A stretch of DNA of 64,000 nt from Acidovorax sp. 106. GTDB lineage: Bacteria > Pseudomonadota > Gammaproteobacteria > Burkholderiales > Burkholderiaceae_C. Location: NCBI RefSeq assembly GCF_003663825.1, contig NZ_RCCC01000001.1, forward strand, positions 566,501-630,500. Direction: 5' to 3'. The position numbers and the translations under genes are program-made. A model generated the notes under the pieces. The model searched no databases. It saw only the letters and a list, made by a program, of their open reading frames with translations, and was not told where the DNA came from. Shown piece after piece: positions 27,217 through 34,730 of the stretch (the first letter of the stretch is position 1; each line of letters begins with the position of its first letter).

Positions 27217-28308
27217 TCACGCCTGCTCCAGCGCCCAGGCCACATGCTCGCGCACCAGCGCGCTGGGGTCTTGGGCGCGCAGCTGCAGGGCAGCGCGCAC
27301 GTCTGCCGCACCCGTTTGGCGCAGGGCATTGCCCAGGGCTACGGCCACGTTGCGCAGCCAGCGCTCGTGGCCAATACGGCGGATGGGGCCGCCCTCGGTC
27401 ATGCGCAAAAAGGTGGGCTCGTCCCAGGCAAACAGGTGCACCAGTTGCTGCCCCGCCAGGCCCTTGCGCTCATCAAAGTCTGGCAGGCGGCTGACCTGGG
27501 CGAACTTGTTCCAGGGGCACACCAGTTGGCAGTCGTCGCAGCCGTAGATGCGGTTGCCCATGAGCGGGCGAAACTCCAGCGGGATGGGCCCCGCGTGTTC
27601 AATGGTCAGGTACGAAATGCACCGCCGCGCATCCACCCGGTGCGGCGCCACGATGGCCTGCGTGGGGCAGGCATCAATGCAGGCGCTGCAACTGCCGCAG
27701 TGGGCCGTCACAGGCTCGGTGGCAGGCAAAGGCATGTCCACATAGATTTCGCCCAGAAAGAAGGTTGAGCCCGCCTCGCGGTTGAGCACCAGCGTGTGCT
27801 TGCCGCGCCAGCCCTGGCCGCTGCGGGCGGCCAGCTCGGCCTCCAGCACGGGGGCGGAGTCGGTGAACACGCGGTGGCCGAACGGGCCCACCGCCTCGGC
27901 GATGCGGTCACTCAACTTTTGCAGCCGCGCACGCAATACCTTGTGATAATCGCGCCCCCTGGCGTACATCGAGACAATGCCCTCGCCGGGCTGCTGCAGG
28001 CGCTGCAACTCCATCGCCTGCCAGCCGCCCGCCTGGACCACGGCCGGGTTGTGGTCGCGCCCCTGGGGCAGGTAGTCCATGCGCGCGGTGATCACGCTCA
28101 CGGTGCCGGGCACCAGCTCTGCAGGCCTCGCACGCTTTAAGCCATGTGCGGCCATGTAATGCATGTCACCATGGAACCCTTGCGCCAGCCATTGCATCAA
28201 CCCAGGCTCTGACGCGGACAAATCCACCCCCGCCACGCCGATTTGGGAAAATCCCAGCTCGCGGGCCCACTCCTGCATTTGAGGAACGAGTTGACTGTTG
28301 CACCACAT
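27217..28308 (-). CDS. queG: Epoxyqueuosine reductase
   Basis: QueG is the cobalamin-dependent iron-sulfur enzyme that makes the last step of queuosine modification of tRNA. The 363-residue protein has the N-terminal core (R-E-L-G-F-S-Q-I-G-V, H-G-L-K-R-A-R-P-A-E-L-V-P-G-T, A-R-M-D-Y-L-P), two 4Fe-4S motifs (C-G-S-C-S-A-C-I-D-A-C-P near residue 195 and C-D-D-C-Q-L-V-C-P near 250) and a C-terminal HEAT-like part (R-H-I/G-H-E-R-W-L-R-N-V-A-V-A-L-G-N). The ATG at 28308 matches the usual N-terminus; an ATG at 28278 is the alternative. The long open frame further upstream is not coding. The 5' end overlaps that of divergent tsaE if both starts are right. Confidence 0.93.
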   Translation of the reverse strand: MWCNSQLVPQMQEWARELGFSQIGVAGVDLSASEPGLMQWLAQGFHGDMHYMAAHGLKRARPAELVPGTVSVITARMDYLPQGRDHNPAVVQAGGWQAMELQRLQQPGEGIVSMYARGRDYHKVLRARLQKLSDRIAEAVGPFGHRVFTDSAPVLEAELAARSGQGWRGKHTLVLNREAGSTFFLGEIYVDMPLPATEPVTAHCGSCSACIDACPTQAIVAPHRVDARRCISYLTIEHAGPIPLEFRPLMGNRIYGCDDCQLVCPWNKFAQVSRLPDFDERKGLAGQQLVHLFAWDEPTFLRMTEGGPIRRIGHERWLRNVAVALGNALRQTGAADVRAALQLRAQDPSALVREHVAWALEQA

Positions 28309-28827
28309 ACCGGCCAGATTGTAGAAAGCCCCAGCCCTGGCCCAGCCACATTCGTTTGGCGCAGCGAAGAAGACACCGCCGCCTGGGCCCAGCAGCTTGC
28401 CGCGCAGCCTGCGCTGGCCCATGCCTTCGTCACCCTGCACGGCGACCTGGGCGCAGGCAAGACCACGCTGGTGCGCCACCTGCTGCGCGCCCTGGGCGTG
28501 CAAGGCCGCATCAAAAGCCCCACCTACGCCGTGGTGGAACCCCACGAGACCGCACAGCTGGCCATCTGGCACTTTGACTTCTACCGCTTTGACGACCCGC
28601 GCGAGTGGGAAGACGCGGGGTTCAGAGACATCTTTGCCAGCCCGGGCCTCAAGCTGGCAGAATGGCCCGAAAAGGCTGCAGCGCTGACCCCGACTGCAGA
28701 CCTTGCTATCACCATTGAAGCAATGGACGAGACCGAAAGGAAAGTCACCCTGCACGCAGGCACCGCCACCGGGCGCAGCCTGGTGCAAGGGCTGACCCAA
28801 GGATGGAGCCAAGGACCGAGCGCATGA
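28291..28827 (+). CDS. tsaE: tRNA threonylcarbamoyladenosine biosynthesis ATPase TsaE
   Basis: TsaE is the small P-loop ATPase that assists TsaD/TsaB in making t6A37 of ANN-decoding tRNAs. The 178-residue protein has Walker A G-D-L-G-A-G-K-T-T-L near residue 53, R-I-K-S-P-T-Y near 75, H-F-D-F-Y-R near 95, and L-K-L-A-E-W-P-E-K near 120, all TsaE signatures. There is no ATG near the N-terminus. The TTG at 28291, preceded by GAGGA at 28281-28285, is the best start; a TTG at 28243 is possible. The TGA overlaps the amiC ATG (ATGA), so the two are coupled. The queG//tsaE-amiC-mutL order resembles the E. coli queG-tsaE-amiB-mutL block. Confidence 0.92.
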   Translation: MTVAPHTGQIVESPSPGPATFVWRSEEDTAAWAQQLAAQPALAHAFVTLHGDLGAGKTTLVRHLLRALGVQGRIKSPTYAVVEPHETAQLAIWHFDFYRFDDPREWEDAGFRDIFASPGLKLAEWPEKAAALTPTADLAITIEAMDETERKVTLHAGTATGRSLVQGLTQGWSQGPSA

Positions 28828-30278
28828 CTGCCGACGCAAGCATGGACCACCCCACCAAGACGGACAACGCCTACACCCCCAGCCGCCGCCACCTGTTGCA
28901 GGCGGGCAGCCTGGTGCTGCTGCTGGGCACGCAGCAGATTGCACGCGGCGCCACCATCGTGGCGGTGCGCGTGTGGCCCGCGCCAGAGTATTCGCGCGTC
29001 ACCATCGAATCAGACACCAAGCTGGTGGCCAAGCAGTTCTTTGTGACCACCCCGCCGCGCTTGGCGGTGGACATTGAAGGCATTGACCTGAGCCCCGAAC
29101 TGCGCGAGCTGGTGGCCAAGGTCAAGCCCGACGACCCGAACATCGCGGGCATCCGCGTAGGGCAAAACGCCCCCGGCGTGGTGCGCTTGGTGGTCGATTT
29201 GAAGCAGGCCGCGCAGCCCCAGGTGTTCACCCTGCCGCCCATCGCGGCCTACCAGCACCGCCTGGTGTTTGACCTGTACCCCGCCGAGCCCGTGGACCCA
29301 CTGGAAGCGCTGATTGCCGAGCGGCTGCGCGACGCGGGCACCCCAGGCCACGGCGGCGACAAGACCGCCGCAGCACCTGCGCCAGCGCCAGCCAAGGCGG
29401 CAGAGCCCGCCGACCCGCTGGGCGACCTGATCGCACAGCGCAGCAACCGCCCTGGCCCCAGCGCAGCCCCCTCACCTGCCGAGCCTGCGACCGCCCCCGC
29501 CCCTTCCAACGTGGCGACCAACCGCGCTGGCGGGCGCGCCACGGCCACGCAGACCGACCGCATCATCATCGTGGCGCTGGACCCCGGCCACGGCGGTGAA
29601 GACCCCGGCGCCATCGGCCCCGCAGGCACGCGTGAAAAAGACGTGGTGCTGCGCGTGGCCCACCTGCTGCGCGACCGCATCAACGCCACCACCGTGGGCG
29701 GCAACCCCATGCGCGCCTTTCTCACCCGCGACGGCGACTTCTTCGTGCCCCTGGGCACGCGGGTGGAAAAAGCCCGGCGCGTGCAGGCCGACCTGTTCGT
29801 CAGCATCCACGCCGACGCCTTCACCACCCCGGCCGCACGCGGCGCCAGCGTGTTTGCGCTGAGCCAAAGCGGGGCATCGAGCACCGCCGCCCGCTGGCTC
29901 GCCAACAAAGAAAACCAGGCCGACCTAGTGGGCGGGCTGAACGTGCAAAGCAAAGACCAGCATGTGCAACGCGCCTTGCTGGACATGAGCACCACCGCGC
30001 AGATCAACGACAGCCTCAAGCTCGGCACCGTGCTGCTGGGCGAGATTGGCAACATCGGCAAGCTGCACAAGCCCCGCGTGGAGCAAGCCGGGTTTGCCGT
30101 GCTCAAGGCCCCCGACATTCCCAGCGTGCTGGTGGAGACCGCCTTCATCAGCAACCCCGAAGAAGAGGCCCGCCTGCGCAGCAGCACCTACCAGCAGGAG
30201 CTGGCGGATGCGCTCATGCGCGGCATCACCCGCTACTTCGCCAAGAACCCGCCGCTGGCGCGCAGCCGATCGGTGTAA
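28824..30278 (+). CDS. amiC: N-acetylmuramoyl-L-alanine amidase (AmiC type)
   Basis: The 484-residue protein cleaves the peptide from N-acetylmuramic acid, splitting septal peptidoglycan during cell separation. A Tat-type signal (S-R-R-H-L-L-Q-A-G-S-L-V-L-L-L-G) near residue 20 is followed by an AMIN domain (V-R-V-W-P-A-P-E-Y-S-R-V-T-I) to about residue 145, a Pro/Ala-rich linker (150-240) and an Amidase_3 domain. The zinc ligands are visible as D-P-G-H-G-G-E-D-P-G and S-I-H-A-D-A, and the catalytic Glu in V-E-T-A-F-I-S-N. The start is taken at 28824, where ATG overlaps the tsaE TGA; ATGs at 28803 and 28842 are alternatives. Confidence 0.94.
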   Translation: MTADASMDHPTKTDNAYTPSRRHLLQAGSLVLLLGTQQIARGATIVAVRVWPAPEYSRVTIESDTKLVAKQFFVTTPPRLAVDIEGIDLSPELRELVAKVKPDDPNIAGIRVGQNAPGVVRLVVDLKQAAQPQVFTLPPIAAYQHRLVFDLYPAEPVDPLEALIAERLRDAGTPGHGGDKTAAAPAPAPAKAAEPADPLGDLIAQRSNRPGPSAAPSPAEPATAPAPSNVATNRAGGRATATQTDRIIIVALDPGHGGEDPGAIGPAGTREKDVVLRVAHLLRDRINATTVGGNPMRAFLTRDGDFFVPLGTRVEKARRVQADLFVSIHADAFTTPAARGASVFALSQSGASSTAARWLANKENQADLVGGLNVQSKDQHVQRALLDMSTTAQINDSLKLGTVLLGEIGNIGKLHKPRVEQAGFAVLKAPDIPSVLVETAFISNPEEEARLRSSTYQQELADALMRGITRYFAKNPPLARSRSV

Positions 30279-30464
30279 CGCTCCCTGGCCTGGGTGCACA
30301 GCCTGAGGAGCCTGTCGCGCTTCAGGCCTGTCTTCCTACAAGCTCCCATTCCGTTGGCCGACGCGGCAAACGCCGCGCCTGCGCCACAGTCTAGGCATGG
30401 GCTGCTGCACCGCAGTGGCTCAAGAAAAAGGTTCTCACCCAACCCCATGCCAAAGGAGCACACC

Positions 30465-30704
30465 ATGCTGCAATCTCGTCACTGGATCGGGCTGACCGCC
30501 CTCACCGCCGCTCTGGCCCTGGGCGGCTGCGCCTCCAACCCCACCAATGCACAAATCGGCACCGGCGTCGGGGCTGCCGCAGGCGGCGTGGCAGGCCATG
30601 TGCTGCTGGGCGGCCCCCTGGGCACCATTGGCGGGGCCGCAGCCGGCGCCCTGGTGGGCCATGAGATTGGAGAAGACAAGGACCAGCGCCAAAGACGCCG
30701 TTGA
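30465..30704 (+). CDS. Small glycine-zipper lipoprotein
   Basis: The 79-residue product has a signal peptide ending in the lipobox L-G-G-C (residue 23), then a short polar stretch and a glycine-zipper: G-T-G-V-G-A-A-A-G-G-V-A-G, a G-G-P-L-G-T-I-G-G-A-A-A-G-A-L-V-G-H-E-I-G hairpin and a charged tail ending in R-R-R. This is the OsmB/YMGG-like type of small stress-related outer-membrane lipoprotein. The ATG at 30465 has AAAGGAG about 8 bases upstream; the frame is open further upstream but the leader defines the start. It lies 186 bases after amiC, and the gap contains no other gene. A palindromic repeat follows the stop. Confidence 0.85.
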   Translation: MLQSRHWIGLTALTAALALGGCASNPTNAQIGTGVGAAAGGVAGHVLLGGPLGTIGGAAAGALVGHEIGEDKDQRQRRR

Positions 30705-30720
30705 TCCGAAAATTTCAAAA

Positions 30721-30763
30721 AAATAGCTGCCAGCGCTTGATTAGCAAGCGCTAGCAGCTATTT
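30721..30763. repeat. Dispersed AGCGCT repeat, copy 5 (best palindrome)
   Basis: The segment aaatagctgccagcgcttg (30721-30739) faces caagcgctagcagctattt (30745-30763), an almost perfect 19-bp inverted repeat with a 5-base loop. It lies between the convergent glycine-zipper and DedA genes, where it could also act as a terminator in both directions. Confidence 0.95.
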
Positions 30764-30780
30764 AATTGATAGCAAAAATA

Positions 30781-31431
30781 TCAGGCCGCAGCCTTCGATT
30801 GGCGGCCCGCACGCCAGGCCCCAAAGATCGCGATCACACCCGGCACCAAGATCAGCGCCCAGATGATCTTGTCCAGATTCTCCTTCACCCAGGCAAAGTT
30901 GCCAAAGAAGTAGCCTGCCGTGGCAATGCCCAGCACCCACAGCAGCGCACCGCCCACATTGAAGGCCGTGAACTTGGCACGGCTCATCTCTGCGACACCG
31001 GCCACAAAAGGCGCAAACGTGCGGATGAAGGGCATGAAGCGCGCGATCACGATGGTGATACCGCCATAGCGCTCGTAAAACGCGTGGGCCTGGTCAAACG
31101 CCTTGCGGTTGAACCAGCGCGAGTCTTCCCACTGGAACACCTTGGGGCCAAAGTAACGCCCAATGCTGTAGTTGCACTGGTCGCCCAAAATGGCCGCGGC
31201 GACCAACACAGCGCACGCCAGCGGAAAGTTCATCATCCCCGCGCCGCACAGCGCGCCCACGATGAACAGCAGCGAATCGCCCGGCAAAAACGGCATCACC
31301 ACCACGCCCGTTTCCACAAACACAATGAGGAACAGCAGCGCATACACCCACATCCCGTAGGTCTGCACGAAAGCCTCCAGGTGCTTGTCTACGTGCAGGA
31401 TGAAGTCGATCAGAAAGGTCACTATTTCCAT
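30781..31431 (-). CDS. DedA family inner membrane protein
   Basis: The 216-residue protein belongs to the DedA/VTT family: F-L-I-D-F-I-L-H-V-D-K-H-L at the start, the re-entrant loop E-T-G-V-V-V-M-P-F-L-P-G-D-S-L-L-F near residue 40, G-D-Q-C-N-Y-S-I-G-R near 85, and the second re-entrant segment R-F-M-P-F-I-R-T-F-A-P-F-V-A-G near 130, with Arg and Asp/Glu at the usual positions. DedA proteins are linked to lipid-carrier (undecaprenyl phosphate) or phospholipid flipping and to membrane energetics. The ATG at 31431 precedes the conserved N-terminus. It separates the tsaE-amiC block from mutL on the opposite strand. Confidence 0.92.
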   Translation of the reverse strand: MEIVTFLIDFILHVDKHLEAFVQTYGMWVYALLFLIVFVETGVVVMPFLPGDSLLFIVGALCGAGMMNFPLACAVLVAAAILGDQCNYSIGRYFGPKVFQWEDSRWFNRKAFDQAHAFYERYGGITIVIARFMPFIRTFAPFVAGVAEMSRAKFTAFNVGGALLWVLGIATAGYFFGNFAWVKENLDKIIWALILVPGVIAIFGAWRAGRQSKAAA

Positions 31432-31536
31432 GGGCTGGCCTTTGGGGGCTGGTGTGGGATGTATCAAAAACAGGCCGCATTATCCCTATGGCCCTGTAAC
31501 CAAATCCCCACCAACCCGACGCCTAAAATCCGTCCG

Positions 31537-33591
31537 GTGAACCCAACAGACTCCACCACCGACGCCCCCCTGGCCGCGCGCCGCCCCATCCGTGACCTGC
31601 CCGACGAACTCATCAGCCAGATTGCGGCTGGCGAGGTGGTGGAGCGCCCCGCCTCGGTGGTGCGCGAGCTGGTGGACAACGCCCTGGACGCCGGGGCCAC
31701 GCAAATCACCGTGCGGCTGCTGGCCGGTGGCGTGCGGTTGATATCGGTCGAGGACGATGGCCTGGGCATTCCCCCCGAAGAGCTGCCTGTTGCGCTGCGC
31801 CGCCATGCCACCAGCAAGATCACCAACCTGCACGACCTGGAAACCGTGGCCACCATGGGCTTTCGGGGCGAGGCGCTGGCGGCCATCAGCTCGGTATCGG
31901 AGATGGCCTTGCTCTCGCGCCCGCCCACGCAGGCCAGCGCCTTTTTGCTGGACGCCCGCAGCGGCGAGCTGCGCCCCGCCGCCCGCAGCCAGGGCACGAC
32001 CATCGAGGTCAAGGAGCTGTTCTTCTCCACCCCCGCGCGCCGCAAGTTCTTGAAGACCGACGCCACCGAGTTGGCGCACTGCATTGAATCGGTGCGCCGC
32101 CACGCGCTGGCGCGGCCCGATGTGGGCTTTGCCATCTGGCACGAAGGCAAGCTGGTGGAGCAATGGCGCGCCACCTTTGTGCCCGGCGAAGGCAACCCAC
32201 AAGACGCGCTGGCCCGCCGCCTGTCCGACGTGCTGGGCGAAGACTTCGTGCAGCAGTCCGTCACCGTGCAACACCGCGTGGGGCCCGTCACCGTTACCGG
32301 CCGTGCAGGCCTGCCCGACGCGGCCCGCTCGCGCCCCGACCACCAGTACTGCTACGTCAACGGCCGCTTTGTGCGCGACAAGGTGCTCACCCACGCCGCC
32401 CGCGCCGCGTACGAGGACGTGCTGCATGGCCACAAGCAGCCCATCTACGCGCTGTACGTTGAGATCGACCCCGCCCGTGTGGACGTGAACGTGCACCCCA
32501 CGAAGATCGAAGTGCGCTTTCGGGACAGCCGCGAAGTGCACCAAGCCGTGCGCCACGCGGTGGAAAACGCCCTGGCCGCACCCCGCGCTGCGGCCCTGGC
32601 GGCGGCCAATGCCGCCCAGGCCGCAGGCGACGGTGCAGCACCTGTGGCCAACACCACAGATTTAGAACAAAAAAGGCCTCTAGCGCCCGCCTGGCAAGCG
32701 CAAGCAGCTATCAAATTTGAAGAGCGCGGCCACCGCGTGCAAGACCTGCAGGCCCTGTGGGCGCCACGCGAAACCCCTCCCCCAGCGGCGCCAGACGCTG
32801 CGCTGGGCGGCCTGTGGGCACCCTCGGCGCAGCCCGGCGAGGCCACGGGCCAAAGCACCACGCCAGCCTCCATTGCTCTGCCCCCCAATGCGGCGAATGG
32901 GGATGCGAATGCGGCGGCGATGGGGGCCATGAGCCCCGCCACAAGCGATGCGCCCGCCAGCGAAGCCATGGTGTGGCCCGAGCAGCGCGGCGACAACGCA
33001 TCCGCCTGGCCCCTGGGCCGCGCCGTGGCGCAACTGCACGGCGTCTACATCCTGGCCGAAAACGCCCAGGGCATGGTGATTGTGGACATGCACGCCGCCC
33101 ACGAACGCATCGTGTACGAACGCCTCAAGGCCCAGGTAGACAGTGGCGCCCGCATTGCCAGCCAGCCGCTCTTGATCCCCGCCACCTTCGCCGCCACGCC
33201 GCAAGAAGTAGCCACCGCCGAAGAGTCTGCCGAGGTGCTGGCCACGCTGGGGCTGGAGGTCGTGCCCTTCTCACCCAAAACCCTGGCCGTGCGCGCCGTG
33301 CCCACCACGCTGGCGCAGGGCGATGCGGTAGAACTGGCCCGCAGCGTGCTGGCCGAACTGGCCGCGCACGACGCCACCACCGTGGTGCAACGCGCCCGCA
33401 ATGAAATCCTGGGCACCATGGCCTGCCACGGCGCGGTGCGGGCCAACCGCAAGCTCACCCTAGACGAGATGAACGCCCTGCTGCGCCAGATGGAAACCAC
33501 CGACCGCAGCGACCAGTGCAACCATGGCCGCCCCACCTGGCGGCAGTTGTCGATGAAAGAGCTGGACGGGTTGTTTTTGCGCGGGCGGTGA
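31537..33591 (+). CDS. mutL: DNA mismatch repair protein MutL (endonuclease type)
   Basis: The 684-residue protein starts with GTG at 31537. The N-terminal GHKL ATPase domain shows A-A-G-E-V-V-E-R-P, D-A-G-A-T, D-D-G-L-G-I, T-S-K-I and M-G-F-R-G-E-A-L. A long Ala/Pro-rich linker (about 350-490) follows, then the dimerisation domain. This carries D517-M-H-A-A-H-E-R-I-V-Y-E, a D-x-H-A(x)2E(x)4E motif, together with A-C-H-G-A-V-R-A and C-N-H-G-R-P-T at the C-terminus. These are the metal-site motifs of nicking MutL proteins, as expected in a lineage without MutH. The linker includes a copy of the dispersed palindrome. miaA, its usual neighbour, is about 10 kb downstream. Confidence 0.95.
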   Translation: MNPTDSTTDAPLAARRPIRDLPDELISQIAAGEVVERPASVVRELVDNALDAGATQITVRLLAGGVRLISVEDDGLGIPPEELPVALRRHATSKITNLHDLETVATMGFRGEALAAISSVSEMALLSRPPTQASAFLLDARSGELRPAARSQGTTIEVKELFFSTPARRKFLKTDATELAHCIESVRRHALARPDVGFAIWHEGKLVEQWRATFVPGEGNPQDALARRLSDVLGEDFVQQSVTVQHRVGPVTVTGRAGLPDAARSRPDHQYCYVNGRFVRDKVLTHAARAAYEDVLHGHKQPIYALYVEIDPARVDVNVHPTKIEVRFRDSREVHQAVRHAVENALAAPRAAALAAANAAQAAGDGAAPVANTTDLEQKRPLAPAWQAQAAIKFEERGHRVQDLQALWAPRETPPPAAPDAALGGLWAPSAQPGEATGQSTTPASIALPPNAANGDANAAAMGAMSPATSDAPASEAMVWPEQRGDNASAWPLGRAVAQLHGVYILAENAQGMVIVDMHAAHERIVYERLKAQVDSGARIASQPLLIPATFAATPQEVATAEESAEVLATLGLEVVPFSPKTLAVRAVPTTLAQGDAVELARSVLAELAAHDATTVVQRARNEILGTMACHGAVRANRKLTLDEMNALLRQMETTDRSDQCNHGRPTWRQLSMKELDGLFLRGR
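32661..32721 (+). repeat. Dispersed AGCGCT repeat, copy 6 (inside mutL linker)
   Basis: The order tttagaacaaaaaaggcctc, tagcgcccg, loop, caagcgcaagcagctatc, aaatttgaag matches the repeat. It is in frame and encodes L-E-Q-K-R-P-L-A-P-A-W-Q-A-Q-A-A-I-K-F-E within the variable MutL linker. Confidence 0.88.
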
Positions 33592-33677
33592 GGCAGCGCG
33601 CCAGACCATCCCTGTGCGGACCCACGCACGCCCGACCACACTTAGCCACACTTAGCCACACCTGCCAGCCAGCCAGC

Positions 33678-34691
33678 TCAGGATTCGCGCATCTTCGCGA
33701 AGGCCGCCAGTTTTTCGTACTTGCTGCTCTCATCGGCCATGAAGCGGGCGATGTCTTCGCGCCCGGTGGCCAGCACCATGCCCGCGTCTTCCAGCTTCTT
33801 GCGCACGGCGGGGTCTTGCAGCGTGGCCTGCAGGTGGCTCGCCAGCAGCGCGGTCACGTCGGCGGGCAGGCCCTTGGGGGCCATCAGGGCGTACCAGCCC
33901 ACCAGCTCATAGCCCTTGAGGGGCGCAAACTCCGTCATCGCAGGCACCTGGGGCAGGCTGCCCAGGCGCTGGGTGCTGCTCACGGCCAGCGCGGTGATAC
34001 GGCCGCTGCGGATGAAGGGCATGGCCGAGCTGGGCGACAGCACGGCAAAGTCCAGACTGCCACCGGCCAGGTCACTGGTGAGCGGCGCCACGCCCCGGTA
34101 GGGAATGTGCGTCATGAACACTCCGGCCTTTTGCTTGAACAGCTCGCCCGCAAAGTGCAGCGTGGAGCCCACGCCCGAGCTGCCGTAGCTGTATTTACCA
34201 GGATTGCGGCGCAACAGGTCGAGCAGTTCAGGAATGGACTTGATGCCCGTGTGCGGCGCAGCCGTGAGCACCACCGGGGCGGTGGCCATCATGCCGATGG
34301 GGGTGAAGTCCTTGAGACCGTCATAGCGCTGGGCGGGGTTGACCACGCGGGTACCCACCAGCTCGTTGCTGGAGCCGACCAGCAGCGTGTAGCCATCTGG
34401 CGAGGAAGTGGCTACGCGTTGCGCGGCAATGGCACCCGCCGCACCGCCCTGGTTGTCGACCACCGTGGTGGCCTTGAGGCGCGGACCCAATGCATCGGCC
34501 AGCACGCGGCCAATCAGGTCTACCGAGCCCCCGGCGGGATAGCCCACCACGAACTTGATGGGTTTAGAGGGGTAGGCAGCTTGGGCACTGCCGGGCAGTG
34601 CCCACCCGGCAGCACCCAAGGCGGCCAAACCGCGCAGGACATCACGGCGGGACGTTGCAGCAGAAGCCGCATCAAGCAAAGGCAGAGTCAT
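33678..34691 (-). CDS. Bug/TctC family periplasmic receptor, third copy
   Basis: The 337-residue protein has a Tat-type leader (S-R-R-D-V-L-R-G-L-A-A-L-G-A-A-G) rather than the Sec leaders of the two other receptors in the window, then the Bug core: Y-P-S-K-P-I-K-F-V-V-G-Y-P-A-G-G-S-V-D, V-V-D-N-Q-G-G-A-A-G, S-S-P-D-G-Y-T-L-L and H-I-P-Y-R-G-V-A-P. It binds an unknown small carboxylate in the periplasm. The M20 amidohydrolase gene ends 39 bases upstream on the same strand, so the two probably form one unit concerned with uptake and hydrolysis of an N-acylated compound, under the divergent LysR gene at 36055. Confidence 0.9.
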   Translation of the reverse strand: MTLPLLDAASAATSRRDVLRGLAALGAAGWALPGSAQAAYPSKPIKFVVGYPAGGSVDLIGRVLADALGPRLKATTVVDNQGGAAGAIAAQRVATSSPDGYTLLVGSSNELVGTRVVNPAQRYDGLKDFTPIGMMATAPVVLTAAPHTGIKSIPELLDLLRRNPGKYSYGSSGVGSTLHFAGELFKQKAGVFMTHIPYRGVAPLTSDLAGGSLDFAVLSPSSAMPFIRSGRITALAVSSTQRLGSLPQVPAMTEFAPLKGYELVGWYALMAPKGLPADVTALLASHLQATLQDPAVRKKLEDAGMVLATGREDIARFMADESSKYEKLAAFAKMRES

Positions 34692-34730
34692 GGAATAGCT
34701 CGCAATCAACAAGAGAAAAGGCGGGGGCGA

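Noticed and set aside
28309..28944. N-terminal extension of queG through tsaE
   Set aside because: It runs antisense through tsaE and the amiC start and adds over 200 residues absent from QueG.
30766..31536. N-terminal extension of mutL to 30766
   Set aside because: The extension would overlap the dedA gene completely on the other strand and adds about 257 residues not found in MutL. The GTG at 31537 gives the normal N-terminus.
33636..33662. Tandem acttagccac repeat after mutL
   Set aside because: Only two short copies followed by a small ccag repeat; too little to call a functional repeat.
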